DNA from: CAZXCG01 sp964639205
Lineage (GTDB): Bacteria > Bacillota > Clostridia > Oscillospirales > Acutalibacteraceae
Reading direction: 5' to 3'
Assembly (NCBI GenBank): GCA_964639205.1
Contig: CAZXCG010000012.1
Location: 1-41,255 of the forward strand
DNA length: 41,255 bases
Of the stretch, positions 15,981-24,333 are shown in pieces. Made by a program: the position numbers and the translations under genes. Position 1 is the first letter of the stretch; each line of letters begins with the position of its first letter. Below the pieces are notes generated by a model, which saw only the letters and a list, made by a program, of their open reading frames with translations, had not been told where the DNA came from and ran no database searches.

Positions 15981-16961
15981 GTGAAGAAAACTACGGAACA
16001 GATTTTAAATATTGACAGAATGGAAAACGCGGTTGCACTTTTCGGCAGCTTTGATGAAAACATAAAGCTTATCGAGAGCGAGTATGCGGTTCACGTTACC
16101 GTCAGAGGCGACGAGCTGAAAATTTCGGGCTCCGAGGAAGCGGTCTTTTATGCGCAAAGGGTTATCGAAGGATTGCTTTCGCTCGTAAATAAGGGCGAAA
16201 CGCTCTCCGAACAAAACGTGCGGTACTGTATATCGCTGGTTAACGAGGGCAGCGAGGATAAAATCGATCTTCTCGCCGGCGACTGCGTCTGCATAACCTC
16301 AAAGGGCAAGTCAATAAAGCCCAAAACCATAGGTCAAAAAAAATACTGTTCCTGCATACGCGACAATACAATAACCATCGGCGTAGGACCTGCGGGTACC
16401 GGAAAAACATATTTAGCGGTTGCAATGGCTGTTACAGCGTTCCGCGCCAAACAGATAAACAGGATAATTCTTACCAGACCTGCCGTTGAAGCGGGTGAAA
16501 AGCTCGGCTTTCTGCCGGGGGATTTGCAAAGCAAGGTAGACCCCTATTTGCGCCCGCTTTATGACGCTTTGTTTGATATGCTCGGCACGGAAACATACCA
16601 TAAATATGTGGAACGCGGCAATATCGAAGTGGCTCCGCTTGCATATATGCGCGGGCGGACGCTTGACGACAGCTTTATTATTCTTGATGAAGCGCAAAAT
16701 ACCACCCGCGAGCAGATGAAAATGTTTCTTACCCGCCTCGGCTTTAATTCCAAAATGGTTATAACAGGGGATATTACGCAAATAGATCTGCCCTACGGTG
16801 CGAAAAGCGGCCTCAGGGAATGTATAAAGATATTGAAAAACATAGACGGAATCGCGCAGTGTACGTTTAATGAGAAGGATGTTGTACGTCACCGTCTGGT
16901 TCAGGACATAATCAAAGCCTATGAAAAATATGCTGAAAACACAGGAAGACAACAAGATTGA
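15981..16961 (+). CDS. phoH: PhoH-like ATPase (YbeZ)
   Basis: A PhoH/YbeZ family P-loop NTPase, ~326 residues from GTG 15981. It has an N-terminal KH-like part (FGSFDENIKLIE), Walker A GPAGTGKTYLA near residue 138, RPAVEAGEKLGFLPGD near 170, and Walker B FIILDEAQNTT near 230. The family has RNA-helicase/NTPase links and is regularly paired with YbeY in rRNA processing; ybeY follows here by 33 nt. The start is uncertain. The best Shine-Dalgarno match, GAGGTGA (15978-15984), overlaps the GTG and sits 8 nt before an in-frame ACG at 15993. An ATG at 16020 has no site. The promoter at 15852-15880 excludes GTG 15885. Confidence 0.93.
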   Translation: MKKTTEQILNIDRMENAVALFGSFDENIKLIESEYAVHVTVRGDELKISGSEEAVFYAQRVIEGLLSLVNKGETLSEQNVRYCISLVNEGSEDKIDLLAGDCVCITSKGKSIKPKTIGQKKYCSCIRDNTITIGVGPAGTGKTYLAVAMAVTAFRAKQINRIILTRPAVEAGEKLGFLPGDLQSKVDPYLRPLYDALFDMLGTETYHKYVERGNIEVAPLAYMRGRTLDDSFIILDEAQNTTREQMKMFLTRLGFNSKMVITGDITQIDLPYGAKSGLRECIKILKNIDGIAQCTFNEKDVVRHRLVQDIIKAYEKYAENTGRQQD

Positions 16962-16994
16962 CATTATTATTTTTTAAGAAAGGAAGAAATTCAA

Positions 16995-17501
16995 ATGAAT
17001 GAGAACAAAATCCGCGTAATAATTACCAATAAGCAAACGGAAGTAAAAATTCCGACAGGCTTGCGAATGCTTATTCGCAGATGCTGCACCGCCGTTCTTG
17101 CGATGGAAAACTTTAAGGGCTCGTCGGAAATAAGCGTTACGTTTGTGAACAACGAGCAGATTAAGCTTTTGAACTGTCAGTACAGAAACCAGAATGTGGA
17201 AACCGATGTGCTGTCTTTTCCGCTTGGTGAAAACGGCGTGTACGATGTAAATCCGGACACCGGAGCCCAGCTTCTCGGAGATATTGTGATATCAATGGAA
17301 AAAGCGGTCGAGCAGGCGGAAATCTTCAGCCATTCTCTCAAGCGCGAGGTCGGTTATCTTACGGCTCACAGCATGCTGCATTTGCTCGGTTACGATCACA
17401 TTGAAGCAATGGATCGCGTACGTATGCGCGAAAAAGAAGAGATTATTATGGAGCAGCTCGGTCTGCCCGCGTCGGCAAGCTACATTGTAGACGAAGAATA
17501 A
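16995..17501 (+). CDS. ybeY: endoribonuclease YbeY, 16S rRNA maturation factor
   Basis: A 168-residue metal-dependent endoribonuclease that acts in 16S rRNA 3'-end maturation and ribosome quality control. The zinc site H-x3-H-x5-H is intact: HSMLHLLGYDH with His125, His129 and His135. The NxxYRxxNxxTDVLSFP-type block is present as NCQYRNQNVETDVLSFPL, and LLGDIVIS follows it. It starts at ATG with AAAGGAAG 9-10 nt upstream. The pairing with phoH and the following era gene is the conserved Firmicute ribosome-biogenesis order, though the usual dgkA and cdd genes between ybeY and era are missing. A palindromic repeat copy lies 12 nt after the stop. Confidence 0.97.
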   Translation: MNENKIRVIITNKQTEVKIPTGLRMLIRRCCTAVLAMENFKGSSEISVTFVNNEQIKLLNCQYRNQNVETDVLSFPLGENGVYDVNPDTGAQLLGDIVISMEKAVEQAEIFSHSLKREVGYLTAHSMLHLLGYDHIEAMDRVRMREKEEIIMEQLGLPASASYIVDEE

Positions 17502-17513
17502 AGCTGCGGGAGT

Positions 17514-17580
17514 TATAACTCAGGCAAAGACGTCCCCCCGCTCTAAGGCGGCGGGTTCCGTTTTCGGAATCAGCGGGGGA
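17514..17580 (+). repeat. dispersed palindromic repeat, copy A
   Basis: A TATAACTCAGGCAAAGA core (17514-17530), then a G/C hairpin containing CTCTAAGGCGGCGGG (17541-17555). The same two blocks occur in the same order and orientation at 23323-23361. In this copy an outer helix, TCCCCCCGCT (17533-17542) with AGCGGGGGA (17572-17580), encloses a TTCCG-TTTT-CGGAA hairpin (17556-17569). It starts 12 nt after the ybeY stop. Confidence 0.7.
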
Positions 17581-17719
17581 TACAATACTTCATTGATTTT
17601 TCAGGCGGCTAACGCTGCCCTTTGCCGCCTTGAATAACGGGGCAAAGCCCTTTATTGAATCTCCCGGGCGTATTAAAAAGACGCGGCTCAGTCCAAAAAT
17701 AAAAAATTTGAGGTTATAG
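17581..17719 (+). other. structured spacer between ybeY repeat and era
   Basis: Non-coding. It contains AGGCGG...CCGCCT and GGGC-AAA-GCCC inverted repeats before the era ribosome site (TTGAGG). I cannot place a clear promoter or terminator, so era may be transcribed from phoH or from a start hidden here. Confidence 0.4.
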
Positions 17720-18622
17720 ATGAACAAAACGGCATTTATCGCCATAGTAGGCAGACCCAACGTGGGGAAATCGTCAATTCTAAACCGACTGCTCGGTCAG
17801 AAAATCGCTATTGTGTCGGCCAAACCGCAGACCACCCGCACGCGCATTATGGGCGTTCTTACCGAGGGAGAATACCAGCTTGTGTTTATAGACACGCCGG
17901 GACTTCATAAACCAAAAACCGGTCTCGGCAATTACATGGTGCGCTCGGTGAACGAGTCGGTAGCCGGGGTGGACGCCTGTCTGCTTGTGGTTGATCCGGT
18001 GCGTCAAGCAGGTCAAACGGAGCTTGCGCTGATTGAGAAAATCAAGGGTTTGGGCATTCCCGCGGTGCTTGCATTAAACAAAACGGACACGGTTGCCGAA
18101 AAAGAAAGGCTTATGCCGATTATATTAAATTACAGCAATCTGTTCGACTTTTCGGCTGTCGTTCCGACCTCGGCGGCGGACGGCAGCGGAATAGAAGCTT
18201 TAAAGCTTGAATTAAAAGCGCTCTGCAACGATGGAGAGCATATGTTTGAGCCGGATACTCTGACAGACCAGTCCGAGCGGGTGCTTGCCGCCGAAATGCT
18301 GCGCGAAAAAATACTGCGTCTTACCGACAAGGAAATTCCGCACGGAACCGCCGTCGTGGTGGAGAGGATGAAGCAGCGTGCGGACAGCGACCTTCTTGAC
18401 ATTGACGCGGTAATATACTGCGAGCGGGAGAGCCATAAGGGAATTCTTATAGGCAAGGGCGGAAATATGCTAAAAAAAATCAATTCTCAGGCAAGGCGTG
18501 ATATGGAAAGCTTTTTTGATTGCAGGGTAAACCTGCAAACCCGGGTTAAGGTTAAAGAGGACTGGCGCAACCGTGAGGCATTGCTGCGCAGCTTCGGCTT
18601 TGATAAAAACGATTTTGAATGA
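17720..18622 (+). CDS. era: GTPase Era
   Basis: A 300-residue Ras-like GTPase with a C-terminal KH domain that binds the 3' end of 16S rRNA during 30S assembly. G1 is GRPNVGKSS near residues 11-19, the switch is PQTTRTRIMG, G3 is DTPGLHKPK near 58-66, and G4 is NKTD near 121. The KH domain covers ~205-290 with IGKGGNMLKKI and the Era hallmark VKVKEDWRN. Length is normal. It starts at ATG with TTGAGGTT upstream. recO follows after 10 nt, so the two are co-transcribed. Confidence 0.98.
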   Translation: MNKTAFIAIVGRPNVGKSSILNRLLGQKIAIVSAKPQTTRTRIMGVLTEGEYQLVFIDTPGLHKPKTGLGNYMVRSVNESVAGVDACLLVVDPVRQAGQTELALIEKIKGLGIPAVLALNKTDTVAEKERLMPIILNYSNLFDFSAVVPTSAADGSGIEALKLELKALCNDGEHMFEPDTLTDQSERVLAAEMLREKILRLTDKEIPHGTAVVVERMKQRADSDLLDIDAVIYCERESHKGILIGKGGNMLKKINSQARRDMESFFDCRVNLQTRVKVKEDWRNREALLRSFGFDKNDFE

Positions 18623-18632
18623 GTGAAGCATT

Positions 18633-19379
18633 ATGAAATTTAAAGCATCCGGATTGATTGTGCGCGAACAGGCAGTCGGCGAAAACGACAAGCTTATTAC
18701 CGTGCTTACAGATTCGCTGGGTATTGTCAAAGCATTTGTCCGCGGTGCAAAAAATATCAGAAGCCCAAAGAGCGCCGCAACTCAGCTGCTCTGTTATTCA
18801 CAGTTGTGTATTTATAAAAATAAAGATAAATATATTATAGACGAAGCTTCGGTCAAAGAAATGTTCGTACGGCTTCGTACAGATGTTGTTAAGATGAGCT
18901 TCGCTCAGTATTTTTGCGAGCTTGCAATTAACCTCTGCCCTAAGGAGCAGTCCGCAAACGACCATCTGCGCCTGCTTTTGAACGGTGTCTATCTGCTTGC
19001 CTCCGGCAAAAGAGATCCCCTGCTTGTTAAAGCCTGCGTTGAAATGCGTCTGCTTTGCCTTGCGGGCTATATGCCGGATCTGCTTATGTGCCGAGGCTGC
19101 GGTAAATATGAAACCGAAAATATGCTTTTTCTGCCGGAAAAAGGGGCTATTATCTGTGAAAGCTGTTATGCTAAGAGCCGGGTCGCGCCCGCTCAGCCTT
19201 TAACTGCCGGGGCTTTGCAGGCTCTGAGACATACGGCCTATGCGGATTTTGAAAAGCTTTTTTCCTTTCACTTGTCCGAAACCGGTCTTAAAAGCCTCAA
19301 CCGCGCAACGGAGCAGTACCTTGCTTACTGTACCGAGTACTGTTTTAAAACGCTGCAATTTTTGCATGACCTCAATTAA
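18633..19379 (+). CDS. recO: DNA repair protein RecO
   Basis: A 248-residue RecO, which loads RecA onto SSB-coated DNA together with RecR. It has an N-terminal OB fold (ASGLIVREQAVGENDKLITV and FVRGAKNIRSPKS) and a helical C-terminal domain with a zinc site: CRGC near residue 152 and CESC near 175. It lies directly after era, which is the common arrangement in Firmicutes. The ribosome site (GAGTGAAG) is modest, and translation may be coupled to era. mutS2 follows 53 nt later. Confidence 0.96.
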   Translation: MKFKASGLIVREQAVGENDKLITVLTDSLGIVKAFVRGAKNIRSPKSAATQLLCYSQLCIYKNKDKYIIDEASVKEMFVRLRTDVVKMSFAQYFCELAINLCPKEQSANDHLRLLLNGVYLLASGKRDPLLVKACVEMRLLCLAGYMPDLLMCRGCGKYETENMLFLPEKGAIICESCYAKSRVAPAQPLTAGALQALRHTAYADFEKLFSFHLSETGLKSLNRATEQYLAYCTEYCFKTLQFLHDLN

Positions 19380-19432
19380 ACCGCACCGCGCCGTAAAAAA
19401 TCGTATTAACGCTGCAAATTTTAAGGAAGAAT

Positions 19433-21790
19433 ATGAACAGAGATTATAAGGCTTTGGAACTTGATAAAATTTTGCTTATGCTTGCGGACGAAACCTCCTG
19501 CGACGACGCCCGCGCGCGGGCGCTCGAAACGGAGCCTGCTTTCGGGCTTTTTGAGGTAAACGAGCAGCTCAGGCAGACTAACGACGCTTTTATGCTGACG
19601 GAAAGGTTCGGAGCGCCGTCCTTCGGTCGCTGCAAAAACGTAACGAATTCGCTGCGCCGAGCCGAGGCGGGCGGCTGTCTCTCCTCCTCGGAGCTCCTGA
19701 AAATCAGCGAGACGCTGCGCGTTATCCGTTCTCTTAAAGATTGGAGGAGCCGTTCGGCAGGCGTGGAAACCTCGCTGGATTTGCTTTTCGACGCGCTTAC
19801 ACCGAATAAATTTTTAGAAGATAAAATAAATAACGCGATAATTTCACCGGATGAAATCTCGGACGCGGCTTCCAAGCAGCTTGCCGATATACGCCGTAAA
19901 ATGCGTACCGCCTCGTCAAAGGCGCGCGAAACGCTGAATAAAATAATACACAGCTCATTGTACCAAAAATATCTCCGGGACAACATAGTTACCCAGCGAG
20001 ACGGGCGCTTTGTGGTGCCGGTAAAAGCGGAATTCAGGGGCAATGTCCCCGGGCTTGTGCACGATACCTCGTCAAGCGGAGCTACGGTTTTCATCGAGCC
20101 AATGGGCGTGGTTCAGGCAAATAACGATATTAAAATTTTAAAAGCCGAAGAAGAAACGGAAATCGAACGAATTCTGTTTGAGCTTTCCGCTTCCGCCGGT
20201 TCGTTTGCCGACTCAATTGCCGAAAGCTACGGTCGCCTTGTGGAAATAGATCTTGTTTTTGCAAAAGCCGGTCTTGCTTACAAAATGCGCGCAACGCTGC
20301 CCATTGTAAACGACAGCGGAATTGTTGAGCTGCGCAAAGCAAGGCACCCGCTGATTGCGCCGGACAAGGTTGTTGCAACCGATATTTTTCTCGGCGAAAA
20401 TTTTGATACGCTGGTTATCACCGGCCCCAACACGGGAGGGAAGACCGTCACAATTAAAACTCTCGGACTGCTGACTCTTATGGCTATGTGCGGAATGATG
20501 ATTCCCGCTGCGGAAAACAGCAGGATTTCAATATTTCGCAGAGTTTTGGCGGATATAGGCGACGAACAAAGCATCGAACAGTCGCTTTCCACATTTTCCG
20601 CTCATATGACAAACATTATAAGAATCCTTAAATCAGCCGACGGCTCGACGCTTGCGCTGATTGACGAACTGGGAGCCGGCACAGATCCCGTTGAGGGCGC
20701 GGCGCTTGCGGTTTCTATTTTGGAAGAGCTTAGAAAAAGAGGCGCAAAAACCGTCAGCACAACACATTATGCCGAGCTTAAGGAATTTGCCCTGCGAACA
20801 TCCGGCGTCGAGAACGGCTGCTGTGAATTTGACGTTGCTACGCTGCGCCCTACCTACAAGCTGCTTATAGGCGTGCCGGGAAAGAGTAACGCCTTTGCCA
20901 TTTCAAGCCGCCTCGGAATGTCGGACGAAACAGTAGCCCGCGCGCAGGAGCTTATTTCCGAGGAAAGCCGCCGGTTCGAGGACGCTGTCGGCACTCTGGA
21001 AAAGCAGCGCCGGACGCTTGAACAAAGTCTCAAGGACGCCGAGCAAATGAAGCTTGAAGCGAGCAGAAGGCTTGATGAGGCTCAAAAAGAGCTTGAAGCC
21101 GCGCGCCGCGCTTCCGAAAGAGAAATAGAAAACGCCCGTTCCGAAGCGCGCAGGCTTGCGGCAGCTACCCGTGCGCAGGCGGAAGCGCTCATAGAAAGCA
21201 TCGAACAGGCTGATAAAGAGAAACAGCTTTCATCGGAGGACAAGGCAAAGCTGCGCCGCAGTATACGCGAAATGGAGGAAAACGCCGACCCTGTAAGCGT
21301 AAAGCGGGAGGAAAACTATGTTTTGCCGCGCCCATTGAAAAAGGGCGACAGCGTTTTGGTATACGATATAGATAAAAAAGCCACAGTTCTTGAGGCTCCC
21401 GCCAAAGACGCAAGGTTTGTCCGGGTACAAATGGGAATTATGAAGTCAAATGTTGAAATTTCACGGTTAAGACTGCTTAAGGAAGAAAAAATCACCGTCA
21501 ACGGTCAGAAACGCGGACGTACTGTCACCGGAAAGCTCGACGCAAAGGCTATAACCGAAATCGATGTTCGGGGAATGACTGCGGTTGAGGCGGTTGAAGC
21601 TGTGGATTCGGCAATAGACAAAGCAATCCTGACCAATATAAATCAGATGACAATAATTCACGGTAAGGGGACAGGCGTACTCAGACGTGAAATACAAATA
21701 TTTTTAAAGCGTCACAAGGCCGTAAAGTCTTACCGTCTCGGCGTGTTCGGCGAAGGGGAAAGCGGCGTTACAATAGTTGAATTCAAGTAA
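19433..21790 (+). CDS. mutS2: MutS2 (MutS-like ATPase with Smr domain)
   Basis: A 785-residue MutS2, normal length. Residues ~1-300 hold the clamp/lever region, including DIVTQRDGRFVVPVK-like sequence. The ATPase has Walker A GPNTGGKTVT near residue 332, FTHYAELK-like STTHYAELKEF and Walker B ALIDELGAGTDPVEG. Residues ~515-640 form a charged coiled coil, and the C-terminal ~80 residues are a Smr domain with IDVRGMTAVEA and HGKGTGVLR. MutS2 suppresses homologous recombination in some bacteria and rescues collided ribosomes in Bacillus (where it is also called RqcU); sequence cannot choose between these. It starts at ATG with AAGGAAG 4-5 nt upstream. Confidence 0.97.
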   Translation: MNRDYKALELDKILLMLADETSCDDARARALETEPAFGLFEVNEQLRQTNDAFMLTERFGAPSFGRCKNVTNSLRRAEAGGCLSSSELLKISETLRVIRSLKDWRSRSAGVETSLDLLFDALTPNKFLEDKINNAIISPDEISDAASKQLADIRRKMRTASSKARETLNKIIHSSLYQKYLRDNIVTQRDGRFVVPVKAEFRGNVPGLVHDTSSSGATVFIEPMGVVQANNDIKILKAEEETEIERILFELSASAGSFADSIAESYGRLVEIDLVFAKAGLAYKMRATLPIVNDSGIVELRKARHPLIAPDKVVATDIFLGENFDTLVITGPNTGGKTVTIKTLGLLTLMAMCGMMIPAAENSRISIFRRVLADIGDEQSIEQSLSTFSAHMTNIIRILKSADGSTLALIDELGAGTDPVEGAALAVSILEELRKRGAKTVSTTHYAELKEFALRTSGVENGCCEFDVATLRPTYKLLIGVPGKSNAFAISSRLGMSDETVARAQELISEESRRFEDAVGTLEKQRRTLEQSLKDAEQMKLEASRRLDEAQKELEAARRASEREIENARSEARRLAAATRAQAEALIESIEQADKEKQLSSEDKAKLRRSIREMEENADPVSVKREENYVLPRPLKKGDSVLVYDIDKKATVLEAPAKDARFVRVQMGIMKSNVEISRLRLLKEEKITVNGQKRGRTVTGKLDAKAITEIDVRGMTAVEAVEAVDSAIDKAILTNINQMTIIHGKGTGVLRREIQIFLKRHKAVKSYRLGVFGEGESGVTIVEFK

Positions 21791-21876
21791 GCTTTTTAAA
21801 ATTAGAATAAAATCCGAGGCTTTGTACGCAAAATATTGATTAGACCTACAAAATATTTCTCTTAACAAAAATTAAG

Positions 21877-21906
21877 TTGACAAATACACCGGTTTTGTAT
21901 TATTAT
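21877..21906 (+). promoter_or_regulatory. sigma-A promoter of murA
   Basis: TTGACA (21877-21882), 18 nt, TATTAT (21901-21906). Transcription would start near 21913, giving a leader of about 100 nt that opens with GCAGGGT/ACCCTGC (21919-21925 with 21934-21940), a 7-bp hairpin. Confidence 0.75.
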
Positions 21907-22012
21907 TTAGGTTACTATGCAGGGTTGCGCTATACCCTGCCGGACCTTGAATACTGTACTGCAGCTTCTGTTTATTATAAACCGCTCGGCGGCGGAAAAA
22001 GGAGGGTGCGAA

Positions 22013-23305
22013 TTGGATAAATTTGTTATAAACGGCGGCAAGCCGTTGTTCGGTGAAGTGAATATAAGCGGGGCAAAAAACGCGGCCGTTGCGATTATAC
22101 CGGCTGTAATTTTATGCGACGAGCCCTGCAGAATAGATAATATACCCAATATAAGCGACGTCGCGCTTATCGGAAGGATATTAACCGAGCTTGGCGCAGA
22201 TGTTCGCAGGGTTAATAGATCCACTTTGGATATAGACCCGCGCAATATCCGCACTTATAAGGCGGTAATGGACTCTGTTCGCGGTATGCGCGCCTCTTAT
22301 TATTTGCTCGGGGCTTTACTCGGCAGATATAAAAGAGCGCAGGTAGCAATGCCGGGAGGCTGTAATTTCGGCGTTCGCCCCATAGATCAGCACCTTAAGG
22401 GCTTTGCGGCTATGGGAGCAAGGCACGAGATTATCAACGGCGCTATCATCGACGTTCAGTCTGACGGTGATTTATACGGCGCCAATATTTACCTTGACGT
22501 TGTTTCCGTAGGCGCCACAATGAATATAATGCTTGCGGCGGCTAAGGCAAAAGGCAAAACGGTTATCGAAAACGCGGCGCGCGAGCCTCACATTGTAGAC
22601 CTTGCAAACTTTCTGAATTCAATGGGAGCAAATATCCGCGGAGCCGGTACGGACGTAATAAAGATTTACGGCGTCGAGTATCTTCACGGAGTGACCTATT
22701 CCATAATTCCCGACCAGATTGAAGCGGGAACATATATGATAGCGGCGGCGGCAACAAAGGGCAATGTGCTTGTAAAGAACATTACGCCGAAGCATCTTGA
22801 ATCGATTACGGCAAAACTGCGTGAAATAGGCGTTAAAATCGAGGAATACGACGAAGCGCTGCGCGTTGACGCGGTTGACGCCGTGCTTCACCGCTGCAAC
22901 ATCAAAACCATGCCCCATCCCGGATTTCCGACAGATTGCCAGCCGCAGTTTGTGGCTCTGCTTTCAACCGTCAACGGCACAAGCATGATAAACGAGAGCG
23001 TATGGGATAACCGCTATCAATATGTAAGCGAGCTTCTGCGTATGGGAGCGCATATTTCCGTTGAGGGAAGGATTGCCATTGTTGAAGGCGGCGAGCCGCT
23101 GACAGGCGCGCCGGTTAAAGCCACCGATCTGCGCGCGGGCGCGGCGCTTATTATAGCCGGACTGTGCGCCAAAGGAATAACGGAGATCGGCAATGTCTCC
23201 TATATTGAGCGCGGCTATGAAGAAATCGTTAAAAAGCTCGGCAGTCTGGGAGCCGATATACGCAAGGTTTATGTAAACGCCAATGATGAAACAACTACAG
23301 CCTGA
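22013..23305 (+). CDS. murA: UDP-N-acetylglucosamine 1-carboxyvinyltransferase
   Basis: A 430-residue MurA from a TTG start. It transfers enolpyruvate from PEP to UDP-GlcNAc in the first committed step of peptidoglycan synthesis. The fosfomycin-reactive cysteine is present in PGGCNFGVRPIDQHLKG (Cys117), so the enzyme is expected to be of the fosfomycin-sensitive type. Other signatures are ISGAKNAAVAI at the N-terminus, FPTDCQPQF near 305 and LRAGAALIIAGLCA near 378-391. TTG 22013 is chosen because AAGGAGGG lies 6 nt upstream and the family starts at this point. The frame is open to an ATG at 21917, but that would begin almost at the predicted transcript start and inside the leader hairpin. 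Confidence 0.97.
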   Translation: MDKFVINGGKPLFGEVNISGAKNAAVAIIPAVILCDEPCRIDNIPNISDVALIGRILTELGADVRRVNRSTLDIDPRNIRTYKAVMDSVRGMRASYYLLGALLGRYKRAQVAMPGGCNFGVRPIDQHLKGFAAMGARHEIINGAIIDVQSDGDLYGANIYLDVVSVGATMNIMLAAAKAKGKTVIENAAREPHIVDLANFLNSMGANIRGAGTDVIKIYGVEYLHGVTYSIIPDQIEAGTYMIAAAATKGNVLVKNITPKHLESITAKLREIGVKIEEYDEALRVDAVDAVLHRCNIKTMPHPGFPTDCQPQFVALLSTVNGTSMINESVWDNRYQYVSELLRMGAHISVEGRIAIVEGGEPLTGAPVKATDLRAGAALIIAGLCAKGITEIGNVSYIERGYEEIVKKLGSLGADIRKVYVNANDETTTA

Positions 23306-23322
23306 CATAATTTAACGCCGAA

Positions 23323-23361
23323 TATAACTCAGGCAAAGATGCCCGCCTCTAAGGCGGCGGG
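23323..23361 (+). repeat. dispersed palindromic repeat, copy B
   Basis: TATAACTCAGGCAAAGA (23323-23339), then GCCCGCC (23341-23347) pairing with GGCGGGC (23355-23361 region), enclosing TCTAAGGC. It shares both blocks with copy A at 17514-17555, and again starts shortly (18 nt) after a stop codon, that of murA. Confidence 0.7.
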
Positions 23362-23403
23362 CTTACGCTGCAATCGCGGCGGCGCCGGGTTAAGCGAGCT
23401 CGG

Positions 23404-23469
23404 CGGAGCGCTGCTCCGATTTAAATTTATATTATAGGCTGCGCCGCCGCAAACCGGCGGCTTTCTGTA
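23404..23469 (+). terminator. hairpins ending the murA transcript
   Basis: CGGAGC-GCT-GCTCCG (23404-23418) is a tight hairpin. Further on, GCCGCC (23443-23448) pairs with GGCGGC (23456-23461), followed by TTTCTGTAT. The second is a plausible but short-tailed terminator. Confidence 0.5.
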
Positions 23470-23498
23470 TATTAAGAGCTTTGAAATGGGGAACGGAT

Positions 23499-24284
23499 TT
23501 GTCAAAAATTATCCCGCTTTTCAGCGGAAGCAAGGGCAACTCATACTACATAGAAAGCGGCGGCGGAGGAATCCTTATTGACGCCGGACGCAGCTGTAAG
23601 CAACTCGAAACGGCTCTTTACGACAACTCGATTGCCCCCCAAAGCATTGAAGCTGTATTTGTAACACACGAGCACAGCGACCACTGCACCGCACTTAAGG
23701 TTTTCGCCTCACGGTATAAAACGCTGGTTTACGCAACCGCAGGAACGCTCCTTATGCTTGAAAAGGCGGACAGACTGGGAAATTTTAAAGCAGAGGTTAT
23801 TACGTCAAAAATATGCCTTTCGTGTATGATGGTGGAACGTATCGATACTATGCACGACGCTGCGGAAAGCTGCTGCTACCGCGTTACCGCCCGCGACGGC
23901 AGGAGCGTAACGGTTGCAACGGATCTCGGAATGATGACGGATGAAATTCGCCGGGCAATTTCGCAAAGCGACGTTGCCGTTATCGAGTCAAACCACGATG
24001 TAAATATGCTCAAAAACGGTCGGTATCCATACGAGCTGAAACGCAGAATCCTTTCCGAAACGGGTCACTTGTCAAACAACGACTGCGCCTGTGAGCTTGC
24101 GGATTTTGTACGCAGCAATACCACGAGGTTTATTTTGGGGCATTTAAGCAAAGAAAACAACACTCCGGAGCTTGCGTATCAAACCTCGCTGTGCGCTCTT
24201 TCAATGCAGAATATGCGTGCGGGGGTTGATTTTACGCTTGACGTTGCACCCGAGATTTGCAGCGGAGAATGCCTTGTTTTTTGA
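23499..24284 (+). CDS. WalJ/YycJ-like metallo-beta-lactamase-fold hydrolase
   Basis: A 261-residue MBL-fold protein from TTG 23499. The metal-binding motif THEHSDHC is near residue 57, after IIPLFSGSKGNSYYIE at the N-terminus, and the later ligands lie in ATDLG near 145, IESNHDVNMLK near 165 and GHLSKENNTP near 218. This pattern is that of the YycJ/WalJ group, linked in Firmicutes to the WalRK cell-wall system, although no walR or walK is near. It is probably a DNA/RNA or phosphodiester hydrolase; the substrate is unknown. TTG 23499 follows GGGGA at suitable spacing and fits the family start. An in-frame TTG at 23481 is an alternative adding six residues. Confidence 0.88.
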   Translation: MSKIIPLFSGSKGNSYYIESGGGGILIDAGRSCKQLETALYDNSIAPQSIEAVFVTHEHSDHCTALKVFASRYKTLVYATAGTLLMLEKADRLGNFKAEVITSKICLSCMMVERIDTMHDAAESCCYRVTARDGRSVTVATDLGMMTDEIRRAISQSDVAVIESNHDVNMLKNGRYPYELKRRILSETGHLSNNDCACELADFVRSNTTRFILGHLSKENNTPELAYQTSLCALSMQNMRAGVDFTLDVAPEICSGECLVF

Positions 24285-24333
24285 TGTTAAGCAGGCTGCT
24301 TCGGCCTTTTTCCGAGTTAAATTGGGGGAGCTT

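Noticed and set aside
17514..23361. Two repeat copies as part of a CRISPR array
   Set aside because: Only two copies 5.8 kb apart, each inside its own intergenic spacer after a gene; no regular spacers and no cas genes.
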